Translations under genes and position numbers: made by a program
Assembly (NCBI GenBank): GCA_022496185.1
Contig: WTXG01000178.1
Span: 1 to 64,000 of the forward strand
DNA length: 64,000 nt
Origin: Multifurca ochricompacta
Taxonomy: Eukaryota; Basidiomycota; Agaricomycetes; Russulales; Russulaceae
Direction of reading: 5' to 3'
The notes under the pieces: model-generated
Told to the model about the DNA's origin: nothing
The model's input: the letters and a program-made list of their open reading frames with translations, nothing else
The model's database searches: none
Shown: positions 22,258 through 35,225 of the stretch, one piece after another
Position numbering within the stretch: position 1 is the stretch's first letter
Layout of the letters: each line of letters starts with the position of its first letter

Positions 22258-23017
22258 AATAATCTAATAGTGAAAATGCTTAACATCCCTTCTCCTGTCC
22301 ATGCAATGGACAATAACACTCCATACCCACACATTCTGATGAGAAAACATGATACACAATGAAAGTCAATAGCTAGACAGAGTAGTGAGAACATGCAAGA
22401 ACACCAAAGCTCCTATCTAATCCTTATCTGATGTTATTCCAACTGATTTGTAATGATATTTTGTTGATAACTTCATTTTTTAAATAAATATTATTACAAA
22501 TCACAGTCGAGTAATAATATTACCACTTTAGGGATGTCAGCGTGGGGGAGAGTCAGGTGACTTGCCACACTCGGTTCCCTGACGGTTTGGCCAACGACGA
22601 TCTTACACGAGTACCAAACGTTAGTCATTAACAACTAGAAAGACGAGTATACTATGGGAACATGTACTGTACGTGTATTGCATTATATCATAAAGTAAAA
22701 TGAAATGAATTGAAGTGTAATAAGTTACTTCCCCCCCTCTTTCCCTTCGCTGAGCGCCAATCAAACCTCCTAGGCCATAAACCAAACCGAAAAACCGGAA
22801 CAAACCACACACACCCTGTGCGATGCACTTCCTCCATGCACTTCCTCCTCCCACTTCGCTTGTTCGCAGGGCTCGCTACCACTTCCTCTGCTCCGCAGAA
22901 ACGGGTCCAAACAATCTCCCATACATCGCAAAACCGAACACGTCACGTAGCTGATGCGCCACCTCGCGCGAGGCCTCCACAACATGCACGCCCCGCACAC
23001 GCAGCAATCAACGCTGC
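22258..23017. other. Spacer upstream of the glutamate-rich gene, unit 2
   Basis: Non-coding, collinear with 33404-34148; includes the right half of the old TIR element (to 22552) and AT-rich sequence. No supported gene. Confidence 0.6.
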
Positions 23018-23935
23018 CTAGGCACGCGTACGCGGCAACGGCGGCACGGGCACGGGCACGTCAAGCGGCGCTCGTCGGCGTGAGAGTGCCGCCCATAGCG
23101 CTGCACTACGATCGCGCACTGTACCCTCGAGCTCGGCGCCCAAGTCAGCGAATCGACTGAGCAAAGCAGCCGCACGGATCGCGGCATCGTCTGCGTCTGG
23201 ATCCGCATCTGCGTTTCCTGAGTCTGCGCCAGGATGGGTAGCTCGCAGAGCGGCGTCCTTGCGCCTGCGCGGGTTGCCAGTGATGGTGTTAATACTGGTG
23301 CTGATGCCGGTGCTGGCGTTAGAATTGGCGGTGATACTGGGGTCCTTGGAGAGTGGGGGGGATGGGTTCTTGACGGCAGTGACGTTGCTGGTGGGTGCGG
23401 GCGGTGGAGGTAGAGATGGAGATGGAGTGGAATTGGGGATCGGGACGGGGGAGGTGGGGGAGGACCGTGCGCGTGCATTGGATGAGGATGAACGGGAACC
23501 AGCCCTTCACGCTTATCTGCGTCTGCACCACCTGCAACTCCATCCAGATCCCCAACCATATCCTTCCAAGCCCGGCTGCTGTCCGCTACAGCGGCCTCAT
23601 TCCCTCCTCGTCCTCGTCCTCGTCCTCCCCTCTTCTTCCTCTTCCTCTTCCTCTTCCTCTTCCTCTTCCTCTTCTTCCTCGTCCTCCTCTACCCGTTTCT
23701 TCGCAACCACTTTGTCAATGCGCACGAGATCTACACTAACAGCATCCAAATACGGTTCCACACCCGCCAAAGGTGGAGTCACCCCGAGCTCGTCTCGACC
23801 CAACGCACGCGCGGTATTAGAAGCGAGGAAGGCGCATATACGGACCAGCGCGCGGAGCGGATCCTCCATGACGTCCGGCGTCAGAGGTTCTAGTTGCCGC
23901 GGCGTGGCAGTGAGGGATAGGGAGGGAATGTGCAT
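23018..23935 (-). pseudogene. Unrecognised glutamate-rich gene, unit 2 copy (frameshifted)
   Basis: Same gene as 1708-2610, with the same ATG (23935) and TAG (23018). The Trp codon destroyed in unit 1 is intact here. A one-base loss just after the glutamate tract turns the frame to GRTRTRTRRE and a stop. A second difference, a 10-bp deletion around 23411 relative to units 1 and 3, shifts the Pro/His region. It cannot encode the full protein unless the ancestral frame is other than I infer. Confidence 0.5.
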
Positions 23936-24047
23936 AGGCGTAGATGGATTCTCTGTGACGGAGTGCGCCCCCGTGAACGCGTCGGACGCGGACGCGGTGC
24001 TTGTAACCGGCGGCTCTAGAAACGTGACGTGACGTCTCCCGCGGCGT

Positions 24048-26443
24048 GGCGTGGGTTCGTATACCTTCAAGCAACTCATCAATCACAATAACACGAGCTC
24101 GGGCACTTTCGATCAGCCCTACTGGGCATTATGGGAGTTTGAGTTTTACAAACCTGGTGCGTTGGGGGGCACCGAAAATGAAGTGCCTATATCTCATATA
24201 CCAATGACAGGCGGTCCTATCATTCTCATGACACCGGGAGAGTCGAATAAGGATGGTACGTTCGCTGGCCTTTCTTTCCTCAGTGCAATCTCAACTGACG
24301 ACAAACTTGATTGCGCAGGGTTCACGGGATACCTGACGAACCTAACCGTCAATGGCCAAATCGCACAGCAGGAGAAAGGTGCCGCCATTGTACTCGAGCA
24401 TCGCTTCTTTGGTCTTTCAAACCCGTACCCGGATTTGAGCGTCGCGAGCTTCAAGTACCACACCATCCAGCAAGCCATCGACGACCTCGAATACCTCGCG
24501 AATAACGTTGTTTTGCCGTTCCCGGGTGGTGACAAGATTTCACCCGCGGATGCTCCTTGGGTGCTCATTGGCGGCAGTTATTCCGGTATGTCACTTTCCT
24601 TTGCGCAAGTGCACATTCATTGATTCTCGATGTTTTGGCTTTCCCTTTTCTTTCCAGGTGCTCTGACGGCGTACACACTAAACAAGTAGGTCATACACCA
24701 CTTTGCAAAATTGTCATCATTCGTGAAATGTCTGACTTTTGCAATTATTCACGATGGGAATAGTGAGCCCGACGTGTTTTGGGCCGGCTACGCCTCGTCT
24801 ACGGTCGTGGAGAGCATAGTGTGAGTTTCGCAGAATGCTTGTTGAAATCTGTCGCGTTTTTTTTTTTTTTGACGTGGACGCGGACGTGTTTGCACAATTA
24901 TTAGTGACTTTTGGCAATACTTCGAGCCGGAGCGACTGACCATGCCCAAGAACTGCTCTAATGACATTCAGGCTGTCATCGCACATTGGGATCAGGTCAT
25001 CGCGAGTGGGAACACGACAGCATTCGATGAGCTCAAGACCTGTTTGGCATGGGCGGAGTCGTCCACCAGGACGATGTAGTTGGCACACGTACGCCTCTTC
25101 TTTTTTTTGTCTATTGGCTTGCATGGGGTGTTGATCGATAATTTCCCATTTTTTAACAAAATAAAATTTAAATATGGGATACAGTGCGCAACCCGCTTTG
25201 GAACTGGCAGGAACTGAGTCCTACCTCAGGCGGTAGTGTGTTCTTCGACTTTTGCGATGCCCTCGAAGTGAATAGTGCCGGTAAATCGGCACCTGCGTCC
25301 GGCTGGGGTCTCGAGCATGCGTTGTCTGCGTGGGCGAATTACTCCAGTTCACATTGCCAGGCCGTGAGTGACGGGGTTTTTTTTCCCCTTCTGGTTCGGT
25401 CAGAATCCTAAGATCGTTCGCTTACTTCTTATCTGCTTTTCTGCTCGCTCGAAACATAAAAAAAACTTAGTTTGCAGTGGACAAAACATCGAGTGAGTGC
25501 AGAATACTCGCCTATCAGGAACGGGGCTGGCTGACGGATAGGATTGGTGATTCAACAGTGATTGTTTGGGCACGTACAATACGAGCCAATCCTTCTGGAC
25601 CGACACCAGCATAGACAATGCCAATCGCTCGTGGTTATGGATCGTGTAAGCGTCTTGCAGGGTTTTTCTTTTGATGTTTTTCTGCTAATTAACGCCTCCC
25701 CCACGCCTTCCTTGCAGGTGCAACCAAATGGGTTTCTTACAGGAATCTGCACCGTCTGGCCACCCCACGCTTGTTTCACGTCTGATCCAGCCCATATACG
25801 ATGAGGTTTGTCTTCCTCTTTGTCCCAAGCAAGAAAAACAAAGACATCTTTTGGCTGACTGGGTACTTTACTCTCTCTCCCTGTACTCTTTTGTGGTGGT
25901 GCAGAGACAATGTCAACAGATGTTCCCGGCAGCGTTCAGTTCCCCTCCTGTACCGGACGTTGAAAAGACAAACAATGCATATGGTGGATTTTACCTCAAA
26001 GCAGACAGGCTTTTCACTGCAACCGGTCTTCATGCGTCTCTTCACCCACCCCACCCCCCCCTCTCTCCCAACCAAATCCCCCTCCCTCACCTTCTTCCCC
26101 GCTCACTCTGGCTGACTGTCATGTGTGTATGTGTGTGACATGACACCACCATCACCACTACCACTACTTATTAGGTGACCCATGGCGATTCGCGACCGTG
26201 TCTGCAGATGGGATCGACGTCCAGAGTACACCAGAGCAGCCGATCGTCGAGAGTGACGCGTTCCACTGTTCGGATCTGATCACCAAGGACGGACTGGCGG
26301 ACCCGACGGTGTTGAACGTGCAGACTCAAGGGTTGAAGTACATCGGCGAGTGGCTTTCGACGTGGGAGCCACCTGTCGTGTCGGTCGAGGTGAATGTGGA
26401 CTTGAACTTCAAGCACCGCGCGTACCCGATTCCACGAAGATGA
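24048..26443 (+). pseudogene. S28 peptidase, unit 2 copy (two frameshifts)
   Basis: Collinear with the twelve exons of 2723-5121 and also lacks a recognisable 5' end. The catalytic Ser (GGSYSG), Asp (DPWRF) and His (FHCSDL) codons are kept. A missing C near 25040 (AAGACCTGTTTGG, where unit 1 has AAGACCTCGTTTGG) and a missing C near 25348 (AGTTCACATT, where unit 1 has AGTTCCACATT) break exons 6 and 7. Splice sites are conserved, so decay looks recent. Confidence 0.83.
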
Positions 26444-28193
26444 AGGGCAACTGTATTTTGTGTAGAGGGGCACGCTATTCCTAAATGAATTCGGACTTGT
26501 GTTGTGTATGGGGAGTCAGGGGATAAACAGAGGGGTAGTAGGTAGGACATCACATTCATTTGTTGTAATAAACTTCCTCGCGTACTGGCGAAATTTTTAT
26601 ACCCTATATATATACCCACTTATGATGCATGCATGCATAGGACGGTTGACGTCGCGATGCCGAGGCCGATGCGTGTCCAGTTAAATGAGATGATCGACTT
26701 TGTAAATAGCGAAATATAAAATAAAATTGTGTTTCTTTTTTATTTGAGGTTTGAAACGTCCGATGACGAAAGTGCAGCAGTGAATTAGATAAGCTCTACC
26801 TAGTTTAATAGCGAGAATTCAATTTAGTTGGTTTTTTTTTAAATCTATGCGCTTCAGGGCCTTGGTAAGTAGTGAACACGGCCTGAGATAAACAGAACTA
26901 CCTAGAATTCAGTTATGTTGGTCAAAACTGAAGTGAACTGTACAGCTAGCGATTGATCCGAGTTGACCATTGCGACACGATATAGGAATTGGATGAAAGC
27001 ACGAAGAATCACCTGGATTCTTTAGACATGTTGCCATAGACAAAGAAGAGATCTGTCGAGGAGAGGATGGGACCGCGCGCACACAATAGGGGCAGATTTG
27101 ATCACTTGTACACTCGTCGCTTAGTCGGGAAGTTTGTTGGACATATTCGGTTAGGATATCGCCTATCTACTCCGGAGTATTCAAGCCCTTAATGGTATGC
27201 GTAGTTCGAAAATATTCAAAAAAATATATATATAATGTTTGTGTTCAAATCGGTATGGACATGACGGGGTCGGTCTTCGATCAAGATCTCTCCACTTGGT
27301 ACCGTACCGGTTCTCTTCTCTTCTTGAGAGACGCACCCATCCATTGCTCTTCTCTCTCATGTACCGGTAAGTAATAAGTAATGGAATATTGAACATAAAT
27401 GTCACAAAAGGTCATACTTCATGGAACCAAGCCCAGCGCGTTTAATTCTCGGGTTTGGAAACTAATGAATGATGAGAATCATCCTCTAGTGGCATTTGAC
27501 AATTCAGAAATGAAGGGAGGTAGTGTTGTGTTGTGTTGTGTTGTATTGATTGTATTTTATTGTATTGAAACACCTTCTAGTAAGCAAGATAACTCAGTTA
27601 GGTAGCGCGGCAAAACTATCCGTGGTGCACACACGGATAAAAACCGGTGATACGTGTGGTTGTGCGAGAGATGACCCCCCACTCTAGCCAACCCACTGCA
27701 CTCCCCACCTCTTTGCCTTTGACCCATGATGAAGATGAATGAAAACGACGAGACAGCAATCACGGATCAGCACACCCATAGACAGATACGAGCGCGAACG
27801 GACACTAGCGAAAGGGGGAAACTCGGGAATGATCACTTGCAGATCGCACTTTAAATGTGACATGTGACTCAAAGATGTCAGGTAGTGAAGCATATCCAAA
27901 CTAGAACAAATAATAGGAACCGGAAAGAACGGGAAAATGGCCCGGCGGAGCACGCATAATCCGAAGATGCGAGCCGCTAAAAGAGTCTTTCAGATTCTCC
28001 GGCCAGAAGAAAAGGTATCAGCTATTTTTATTAAACGAAGCTGTCTGGTAACAAGAGAATATGCTCTGGTCCGGAAATGAAGGGACGGCTAGTGCCCAAG
28101 CTTACTTTACAACAATGATTCTGCGACGATACATACATACAAAGTAGTTCCCTTGAATTTTAGAATGACCTTAAAAAGATGCCACTTGTAGCT
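26444..28193. other. Spacer between peptidase and NLR, unit 2
   Basis: Non-coding and collinear with the unit 1 spacer, without the 822-bp insertion. It contains the TTGTR tract at 27524-27566. Confidence 0.7.
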
Positions 28194-31100
28194 CTACATG
28201 TTGGTCCTCGCACCGTGCTCTATCAACAATTTCTTGATCTCCACATGTCCATTGTCTGCCGCTGCATGCAGAGCATATCCAAAATCGCCGCCCTCCGCAT
28301 TGACGTCAGCGCCATGGTCTAGCAGCCATTTCACGATCTCCAAATGTCCATTTTCTGCCGCTGCCTGCAGAGCATATCCATAATTGCCACCCTTCGCATT
28401 GACGTCAGCGCCATGGTCTAGCAGCCATTTCACGATCTCCAAATGTCCATTGGATGCCGCTGCCTGCAGAGCATATCCAAAAAGGCCGCCCTCCGCATTG
28501 ACGTCAGCGCCATGGTCTAGCAGCCATTTCACGATCTCCAAATGTCCATTGGATGCCGCTGCCTGCAGAGCACATCCATAATAGCCGCCCTCTGCATTGA
28601 CGTCAGCGCCATGGTCTAGCAGCCATTTCGCCATCTCCAAATGTCCATAAGATGCCGCTGCGTGCAGAGCATATCCAAAAGGCCGCCCTCCGCATTGACG
28701 TCAGCGCCATGGTCTAGCAGCCATTTCACGATCTCCAAATGTCCATAAGATGCCGCTGCCTGCAGAGCATATCCATACTGGCCACCCTTCGCATTGACGT
28801 CAGCGCCATGGTCTAGCAGCCATTTCACGATCTCCAAATGTCCATTGGATGCCGCTGCATGCAGAGCACATCCATAATCGCCGGCCCCCGCGTTGACATC
28901 AGCGCCATGGTCTACCAGCCATCTCATGATCTTCAAATGTCCATTGTATGCCGCTGCGTGCAGAGCACATCCATAATTGCCGCCCTCCGCATTGACGTCA
29001 GCGCCATGGTCTAGCAGCCATTTCACCATCTCCAAATGTCCATAAGATGCCGCTGCGTGCAGAGCATATCCAAAGTGGCCGACCTCCGCATTGACGTCAG
29101 CACCATGGTCTAGCAGCCATTTCACGATCTCCAAATGTCCATTTTCTGCTGCTGCCTGCAGAGCATATCCAAACTGGCCGCCCTCCGCATTGACGTCAGC
29201 GCCATGGTCTAGCAGCCATTTCACCATCCCCATTTGGCCAATTACGCATGCCGCTTTCAATGGTGTATCATATCTGCCACCTCGAGAATTTACACTTCCA
29301 GGTTGCTTAATCCCCAGATATTCCACCAGCTGCGGGAAGCCGCAGAGGGCCGCGTAGTATATTGGGTGTACCGAAGTGTCTTTTGTTCCCTCCTCCGTCC
29401 AGTGCTTTTGCGGGTCATATATCCCAATCCAAGCTAGGAAATGGGTCTTGTCTGGGTCAAACAAGCTTTCCATTCCATCTCGTAAATTCAAGGAGACATC
29501 CTCAAATCGTGCGTGATCGATCCAGTATCTTGCCGCATATCGAGACAACGGGAAGTTCTCGATAGTGTTAGTGTCCGTGGTCTTGTCGAATCCGAGCAGC
29601 GTGCTCAGGCATGTCTGCGCAAGCACTCTATGCGATTCTTTGGGGAGAACATGGTAGCGCCTTTCCGTCGATCCCGCCAGCCGGTCTGACGTCAGGAATT
29701 CCCGCACAGAGAAGTGCGCAAATTGTACAACACGAGTCTCTTCTCCTTTGCCATCAACGTGATTGATAATGACAACCAAGCTGGAGCATGTGGACAGTAC
29801 AGCTCCGTTAGAGTCCGGGTTTCGCCAAGTTACGTCATGCTTTGGCATATTACCAGCGTCGAAATCGAATTCAAGCATCGTTGCAACCTCCTTGACTTGG
29901 AGTGGACGAACAGCAAATGCAAGGCATTGGAATAGACGATGAGCAAACTTCCAGTCATTATCTTCAATCCTTCGTAGCGTGGCCTCATATGTTTCATCCA
30001 GTGTTTTTGGGAGTGATTCGAGCGCCGAAAAGAAGTTCCTTGGTTGACAACGACGCAGTGTCTCCAGTTGGCAGAAAACCCATCTGAACCTACACCATGA
30101 CATGAATAACGATCGCGAAATAAATATTCATTTTGATTTGAAGCTTACATTCCATTTGCCTTCTCCGAGAGCGTATTGATCACGAGTTCCTTTCTCTCCG
30201 CCTCCCACACACTCATCATCGGGTCCGTGTTGACGGTTGAGTAGATATATTCGGAGATGTCCCGCGTTTGCCCGCTTTCTGAATGAAGGGATACACAATG
30301 TCGCGCCAGCTCTGTAAAAGCTTTCTGAATATCTGGTTCGGGGCGGCTAGTAACGCAGATCCTTAAATTTGGGAGGCGGAGGTCGACGAGGTCTTTAATA
30401 ATTTTCAATACTTCTTCGCGTTTAGACGGCATTCCAGAGAGAGGACATTCGTCCAGGGCATCAACGATGATGTACATCGCGTCCTGAACAGGGATTGCAA
30501 GCATGGCCTTCAAAGTTTCTGCAAGATCCTTCTCGTTGGGCTGCTTCTGGCCAGATTCATGTTTCGAGTACAATTCAGAGACAATGGCACGGTAGGCATC
30601 TGACTGGGGATATAACTGTATCAAGAGAGAGGACAGTAGACCACGGATGTTTTGTTTTTCCTTGACTCGAAAGTCGCAATAAAAGTATGCCAAGTAGGCA
30701 GATCCAGCATTACGCGGACGCTGGACATCCTCAACAATGGTGGAACTGACCATTACAAATGAGTGCTTGCGACACCCTATAATGCTAGGCAAACGTACCA
30801 AAGGATGCTCTTGCCAGATCCCGCTTTCAAGAAAAGATCATCAGCAACAAGAAGCACCCAGATAACGCAGTCACCCTACCATTCCCATTTAACCATAGAA
30901 GCGATCCCTCCGATTTCCATTCCTTGAATGTTTCGCCTTCAACGAACCACTTGGCAGTTCCCTCATGGTAAAGTTTCCGCGCAATGTTGTGATTTGTAGA
31001 TGGGTCAGGAGGTGACAGCCATGTCCGAATGTCCTTGTTCATCTGATCATCTGGAAAAAGAATGCCTTAACTGCATTGTCTATAATGTTACTACGAAAGG

Positions 31101-31969
31101 GATGACGAACACATCATCTTGTTCACATTACCAAATGTGTGCGCCGCTACAGTGAGAGACTCTTCCTGGGTCAATTTGTCCAACCTCTGAAGGGCGTCCT
31201 GGACCTCATTATCCCCTATCAGCATCCGTCCGTACGCCTCTGCCAAATATTTAATCGCGGGAACATGAAAAGGGTAGTTCACTCACTGAGTCGTCCTTGT
31301 TGAATCTGCTTCGTCGCCAGAGCGAGGATGGTGAGCAATTCCGCCATCGTCTTGACGAGGATCTCGACCATGGACTCGGTAAAGGAGGTCTCATGGGAAG
31401 TGTAAATCTTGAGGCGGATGAGAAAGCGTTGCATGGATTCAAAGAGGTTGAGTAGAGAATCGTAATTATCACTGATCTTCTTTGATGCCTTGGAATGAAG
31501 GTGAGATAATGGATTGGAAGCGAAGGAGGGGGATACGGACAGAAAGAAGGACATCAATCGCAGAAAATATGGCCTGTGAGGGTGGAAACACCTAAAAAAG
31601 AACATGTTGTAAGTCGGTCATAGTGAATGGGCCACACCAATTAAGACTCACGGAAGCAATGCCATTTACGAGTGGTGCGCAGTTCGAGAGGGCGAGGAGT
31701 ATATTCACGGTTGGTTTAAGTCCCCTTAGAAGCTTCGTCTTGTGATTGCCATTCCGGAACTTGTTAAACAGAGACGTTCCTCCTTGAAGTACGTCGATCA
31801 CGGCGTCCGCGGTGCCACATCCTTTCAGCTTATTGAGAAGCTGGTGTTCGGACAGATTTATGCCTGTGTTTGTAAGATACTGATCCAGAGCGGCATCTAA
31901 GATGAGCTTGAAATGAGAAGAGGAGGCAGTTGTGCGAATGTTTGTACGAGGAACTGAAGCTGAAGACAT
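28194..31969 (-). pseudogene. NLR, unit 2 copy (Goodbye-NACHT-ankyrin, frameshift in the repeats)
   Basis: Same exon layout as 7723-12257, starting at ATG 31969. The Goodbye-like domain, Walker A (AGSGKS), Walker B (YIIVDALDECP) and winged-helix region are open. In the sixth repeat an A is lost from a run near 28680 (CCAAAAGG, where other repeats have CCAAAAAGG). The product then ends after about 20 foreign residues (stop near 28616), while the original frame continues from 28640 to 28194. A shortened receptor with about five full repeats could still be made. About 10 repeats would exist without the break, against 18 in unit 1. Confidence 0.87.
28250..29215 (-). repeat. 99-bp ankyrin-coding array, unit 2 (about 10 copies)
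   Basis: Same unit and core as in unit 1. One degenerate copy reads MRWLVDHGADVNAGAGDYG (near 28895). Copy number and variants differ from the other two paralogues. Confidence 0.9.
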
Positions 31970-33072
31970 GAAGCTAGACTGGGTTATGGGAAGAGTAAGA
32001 GGATTGCTGGGAAAGGCGGCGGATGGTTATCGATGGTTTATGTATAGATAGCCGCCTAAAGATGAAGATAGACGCTGGGATGTAGAGGTGACAAGAGGTA
32101 ACATAGATACTGGATCTTGGAGGACCAGTGAACTGAATGTTGTAAGGATGGCTCGGGCGTTGAGCATGAAACCCCCAGCTTTCAGCTATCCTCTCTTTCA
32201 TTACAATCCCTGAATTAGAGCACTTATAATCTAGTTTCGTATATCTTTTATCAGTATTAGTACATTTGCATTCCGGGCCGCTTGCCTGTCCATTCCCTAC
32301 CATCAATTTCTCGTTTTTTGATCACCTCTCCGTCCACTCTTTATGATCTGTTTCATCACCTAACCATCACCTGCATGTTGCCGTCTTCAGTATCTGGTTC
32401 TTACCTTGCTTGTGTCTATCCTTTATACCAAATTCGCTGCCTATGGCCTTCTTTTACTATACTGCTCTTCTGCTTCATAACTGGACTCTCAACAGGTATA
32501 TAAAGGTATCTACAATACTTGTAGTAGGCAAGCCAGTGAGCCACGAGAAGCAGAAGTCAAATGGGATTTCTCTCCCTCTTTATCTTCTTTTTGTGTCCTA
32601 AAGAACTTCTCGACAACGTGACGTGCAAGGTCAAACGGAACCAGCGAGCAGTGTATTTGCAAGTACAAGCACGATAATTGTCTTAGTTATCTCTGGGTTC
32701 TTTCGTCGCTCTCTTCACCTTCCTACCTCTCTCCTCTCGGGAATGCTTTGCCTCGCACTCACTGCGGATGGGCTCCGTACAACATTGCAGATGAGGCACC
32801 AGAACGGGCCATGACTGATATTTCCTCAGCCCTAATGCTAGATGATCAAGGCATGAGGATCAAGAGAGAGATAAATCTATTGTAGTTAGTGCTGCATATA
32901 GAAAACTACTCTCCCCCACTGCTGACATCCCTAAAGTGGTAATCTTATTATGCAACTGTGATTGTAATAATATTTATTTTAATAAGGAAAGGTATTGTTG
33001 ATCAACAAAAAGCATTACAAATTAAAGTCATGTGACATGTAACAACGTTTTCAACCTGCCAGTTCTGCTCAC
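31970..33072. other. Region upstream of NLR unit 2 to the unit end
   Basis: Holds the single GACAAGAG site near 32091 (empty site of the unit 1 hAT element), the LTR-like block from 32141, the empty Copia site near 32625 and the left part of the old TIR element from 32909. No gene seen. Confidence 0.7.
32141..32830 (+). repeat. LTR-like promoter-bearing repeat, unit 2 (uninterrupted)
   Basis: Starts TGTAAGGATGGC; TATATAAAGG near 32495. It is the intact counterpart of the block split by Copia in unit 1. The right end is estimated by comparison with the 36034-36742 solo LTR. Confidence 0.45.
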
Positions 33073-33697
33073 GCGACGATCTCACCCCCCTCACCTTCAT
33101 CCAGGACACGCGGGCCTTCATAAGGCCTCCTCTGGTGAGACGACCTTACGATCTGGATTAAGTCTGAGTTGGTGACATTGGGTAGTATGGGTAAGTTCAC
33201 CTTTCTTCTCCAACAGACAGGCTCTCTTCCGTTCTCCACTCCTCTATTACACACCATCTCTCTCGTTTCCCTCTACCAAGAGGTTTTGCACATGGTGGTT
33301 TCCATCCTTCTCTCATGTTCACAACAGTAGTTACTATGTACTGGTAGTAGCTGCGTGATTTAGGCAAAGCCCTGAAATGCGAATAAAATTGATTTCAAAA
33401 AAAAATAATCTAATAGTGAAAATGCTTAACATCCCTTCTCCTGTCCATGCAATGGACAATAACACTCCATACCCACACATTCTGATGAGAACACATGATA
33501 CACAATGAAAGTCAATAGCTAGACAGAGTAGTGAGAACATGCAAGAACACCAAGCTCCTATCTAATCCTTATCTGATGTTATTCCAACTGATTTGTAATG
33601 ATATTTTGTTGATAACTTCATTTTTAAAATAAATATTATTACAAATCACAGTCGAGTAATAATATTACCACTTTAGGGATGTCAGCGTGGGGGAGAG
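32909..33697. mobile_element. Old TIR element spanning the unit 2/3 junction
   Basis: Inverted ends CTCTCCCCCACTGCTGACAT at 32909 and the complement (GATGTCAGCGTGGGGGAGAG) ending at 33697; AATAATATTTATTTT and its complement lie inward. It carries a LINE 3' fragment (33083-33403) inside. Confidence 0.6.
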
Positions 33698-34148
33698 TCA
33701 GGTGACTTGCCACACTCGGTTCCCTGACGGTTTGGCCAACGACGATCTTACATGAGTACCAAACGTTAGTCATTAACAACTAGAAAGACGAGTATACTAT
33801 GAGAACATGTACTGTACGTGTATTGCATCATATCATAAAGTAAAATGAATTGAATTGAAGTGTAATAAGTTACCCCCCCCCTCTTTCCCTCCGCTGAGCG
33901 CCAATCAAACCTCCTAAGCCATAAACCAAATGGAAAAACCGGAACAAACCACACACACCCTGTGCGATGCACTTCCTCCTCCCACTTCGCTTGTTCGCAG
34001 GGCTCGCTACCACTTCCTCTGCTCCACAGCAACGGGTCCAAACAATCTCCCATACATCGCAAAACCAAACACGTCACGTAGCTGATGCGCCACCTCGCGC
34101 GAGGCCTCCACAACGTGCACGCCCCTTAAACGCAGCAATGAACGCTGC
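33404..34148. other. Spacer upstream of the glutamate-rich gene, unit 3
   Basis: Non-coding and collinear with 22258-23017. No supported gene. Confidence 0.6.
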
Positions 34149-35113
34149 CTAGGCACGCGTACGCGGCAACGGCGGCACGGGCACGGGCACGTCGAACGGT
34201 GCTCGTCGGCGAGAGAGTGCCGCCCATAGCGCTGCACTACGATCGCGCACTGTACCCTCGAGCTCTGCGCCCAAGTCAGCGAATCGACTGAGCAAAGCAG
34301 CCGCACGGATCGCGGCATCGTCTGCGTCTGGATCCGCATCTGCGTTTCCTGAGTCTGCGCCAGGATGGGTAGCTCGCAGAGCGGCGTCCTTGCGCCTGCG
34401 CGGGTTGCCAGTGATGGTGTTAATACTGGTACTGATGCCGGTGCTGGCGTTAGAATTGGCTGTGATACTGGGGTCCTTGGAGAGTGGGGGGGACGGGTTC
34501 TTGACGGCAGTGACGTTGCTGGTGGGTGCGGGCGGTGGAGGTGGGTGGAGGTGGAGATGGAGTTAGAGTGGAATTGGGGATCGGGACGGGGGAGGTGGGG
34601 AGGACCGCGCGCGTGCATTGGATGAGGGTGAACGGGAACCAGCCCTTCACGCTTATCTGCGTCTGCACCACCTGCAACTCCATCCAGATCACCAACCGTA
34701 TCCTTCCAAGCCCGGCTGCTGTCCGCTACAGCGGCCTCATTCCCCTCCTCCTCCTCCTCCTCTTCTTCCTCTTCTTCTTCCTCTTCCTCTTCCTCTTCCT
34801 CTTCCTCTTCCTCTTCCTCTTCCTCTTCCTCTTCCTCTTCCTCTTCCTCTTCTTCCTCGTCCTCCTCTACCCGTTTCTTCGCAACCATTTTGTCAATGTG
34901 CACGAGATCTACACTAACAGCATCCAAATACGGTTCCACACCCGCCAAAGGTGGAGTCACCCCAAGCTCGTCTCGACCCAACGCACGCGCGGTATTAGAA
35001 GCGAGGAAGGCGCATATGCGGACCAACGCGCGGAGCGGATCCTCCATGACGTTCGGCGTCAGAGGTTCTAGCTGCCGCGGCGTGGCAGTGAGGGATAGGG
35101 AGGGAATGTGCAT
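34149..35113 (-). pseudogene. Unrecognised glutamate-rich gene, unit 3 copy (expanded Glu tract, frameshift)
   Basis: Same gene as 1708-2610, with ATG at 35113; the frame is also open upstream to an ATG at 35257. The glutamate tract has grown to roughly 45 residues. One G is missing from the proline-coding run near 34597-34602 (GAGGTGGGGAGG, where units 1 and 2 have GAGGTGGGGGAGG), so the C-terminal half is read in another frame. The resulting frame stays open for 416 codons but encodes a different C-terminus, so the long frame alone is not evidence of function. Confidence 0.5.
34745..34858. repeat. CTTCCT hexanucleotide repeat (poly-Glu coding on minus)
   Basis: About 16 CTTCCT hexamers. 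The same site is shorter in unit 2 (about 23633-23683) and shortest in unit 1 (about 2310-2360), so the tract has expanded differently in each copy. Confidence 0.9.
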
Positions 35114-35225
35114 AGGCGTAGATGGATTCTCTGCGACGGAGTGCGCCCCCGTGAATGCGTCGGACGCGGACGCGGTGCTTGTAACCGGCGGCTCTAGAAA
35201 CGCGACGTGCCGTCTCCCGCGGCGT

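Larger units (their letters stand above)
19437..22552. mobile_element. Older TIR element at the unit 1/2 junction, split by a younger relative
   Basis: Outer inverted ends are CTCTCCCCCACTGCTGACAT (19437) and its near complement ending at 22552. The uninterrupted equivalent is 32909-33697 at the unit 2/3 junction. Its interior carries a LINE 3' fragment. The younger element 19615-21930 is inserted inside it. Confidence 0.6.
21931..33072. repeat. Tandem unit 2 (about 11.14 kb)
   Basis: The shortest unit, without the large insertions of units 1 and 3. Its left and right ends carry the same sequence (CGATCTCACCCCCCTCACC at 21931 and about 33073), which sets the period. All three genes are damaged. 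Confidence 0.92.

Noticed and set aside
34526..35071. Plus-strand frame with a long Leu/Phe run as a membrane protein
   Set aside because: It is the complement of the poly-Glu hexamer tract.
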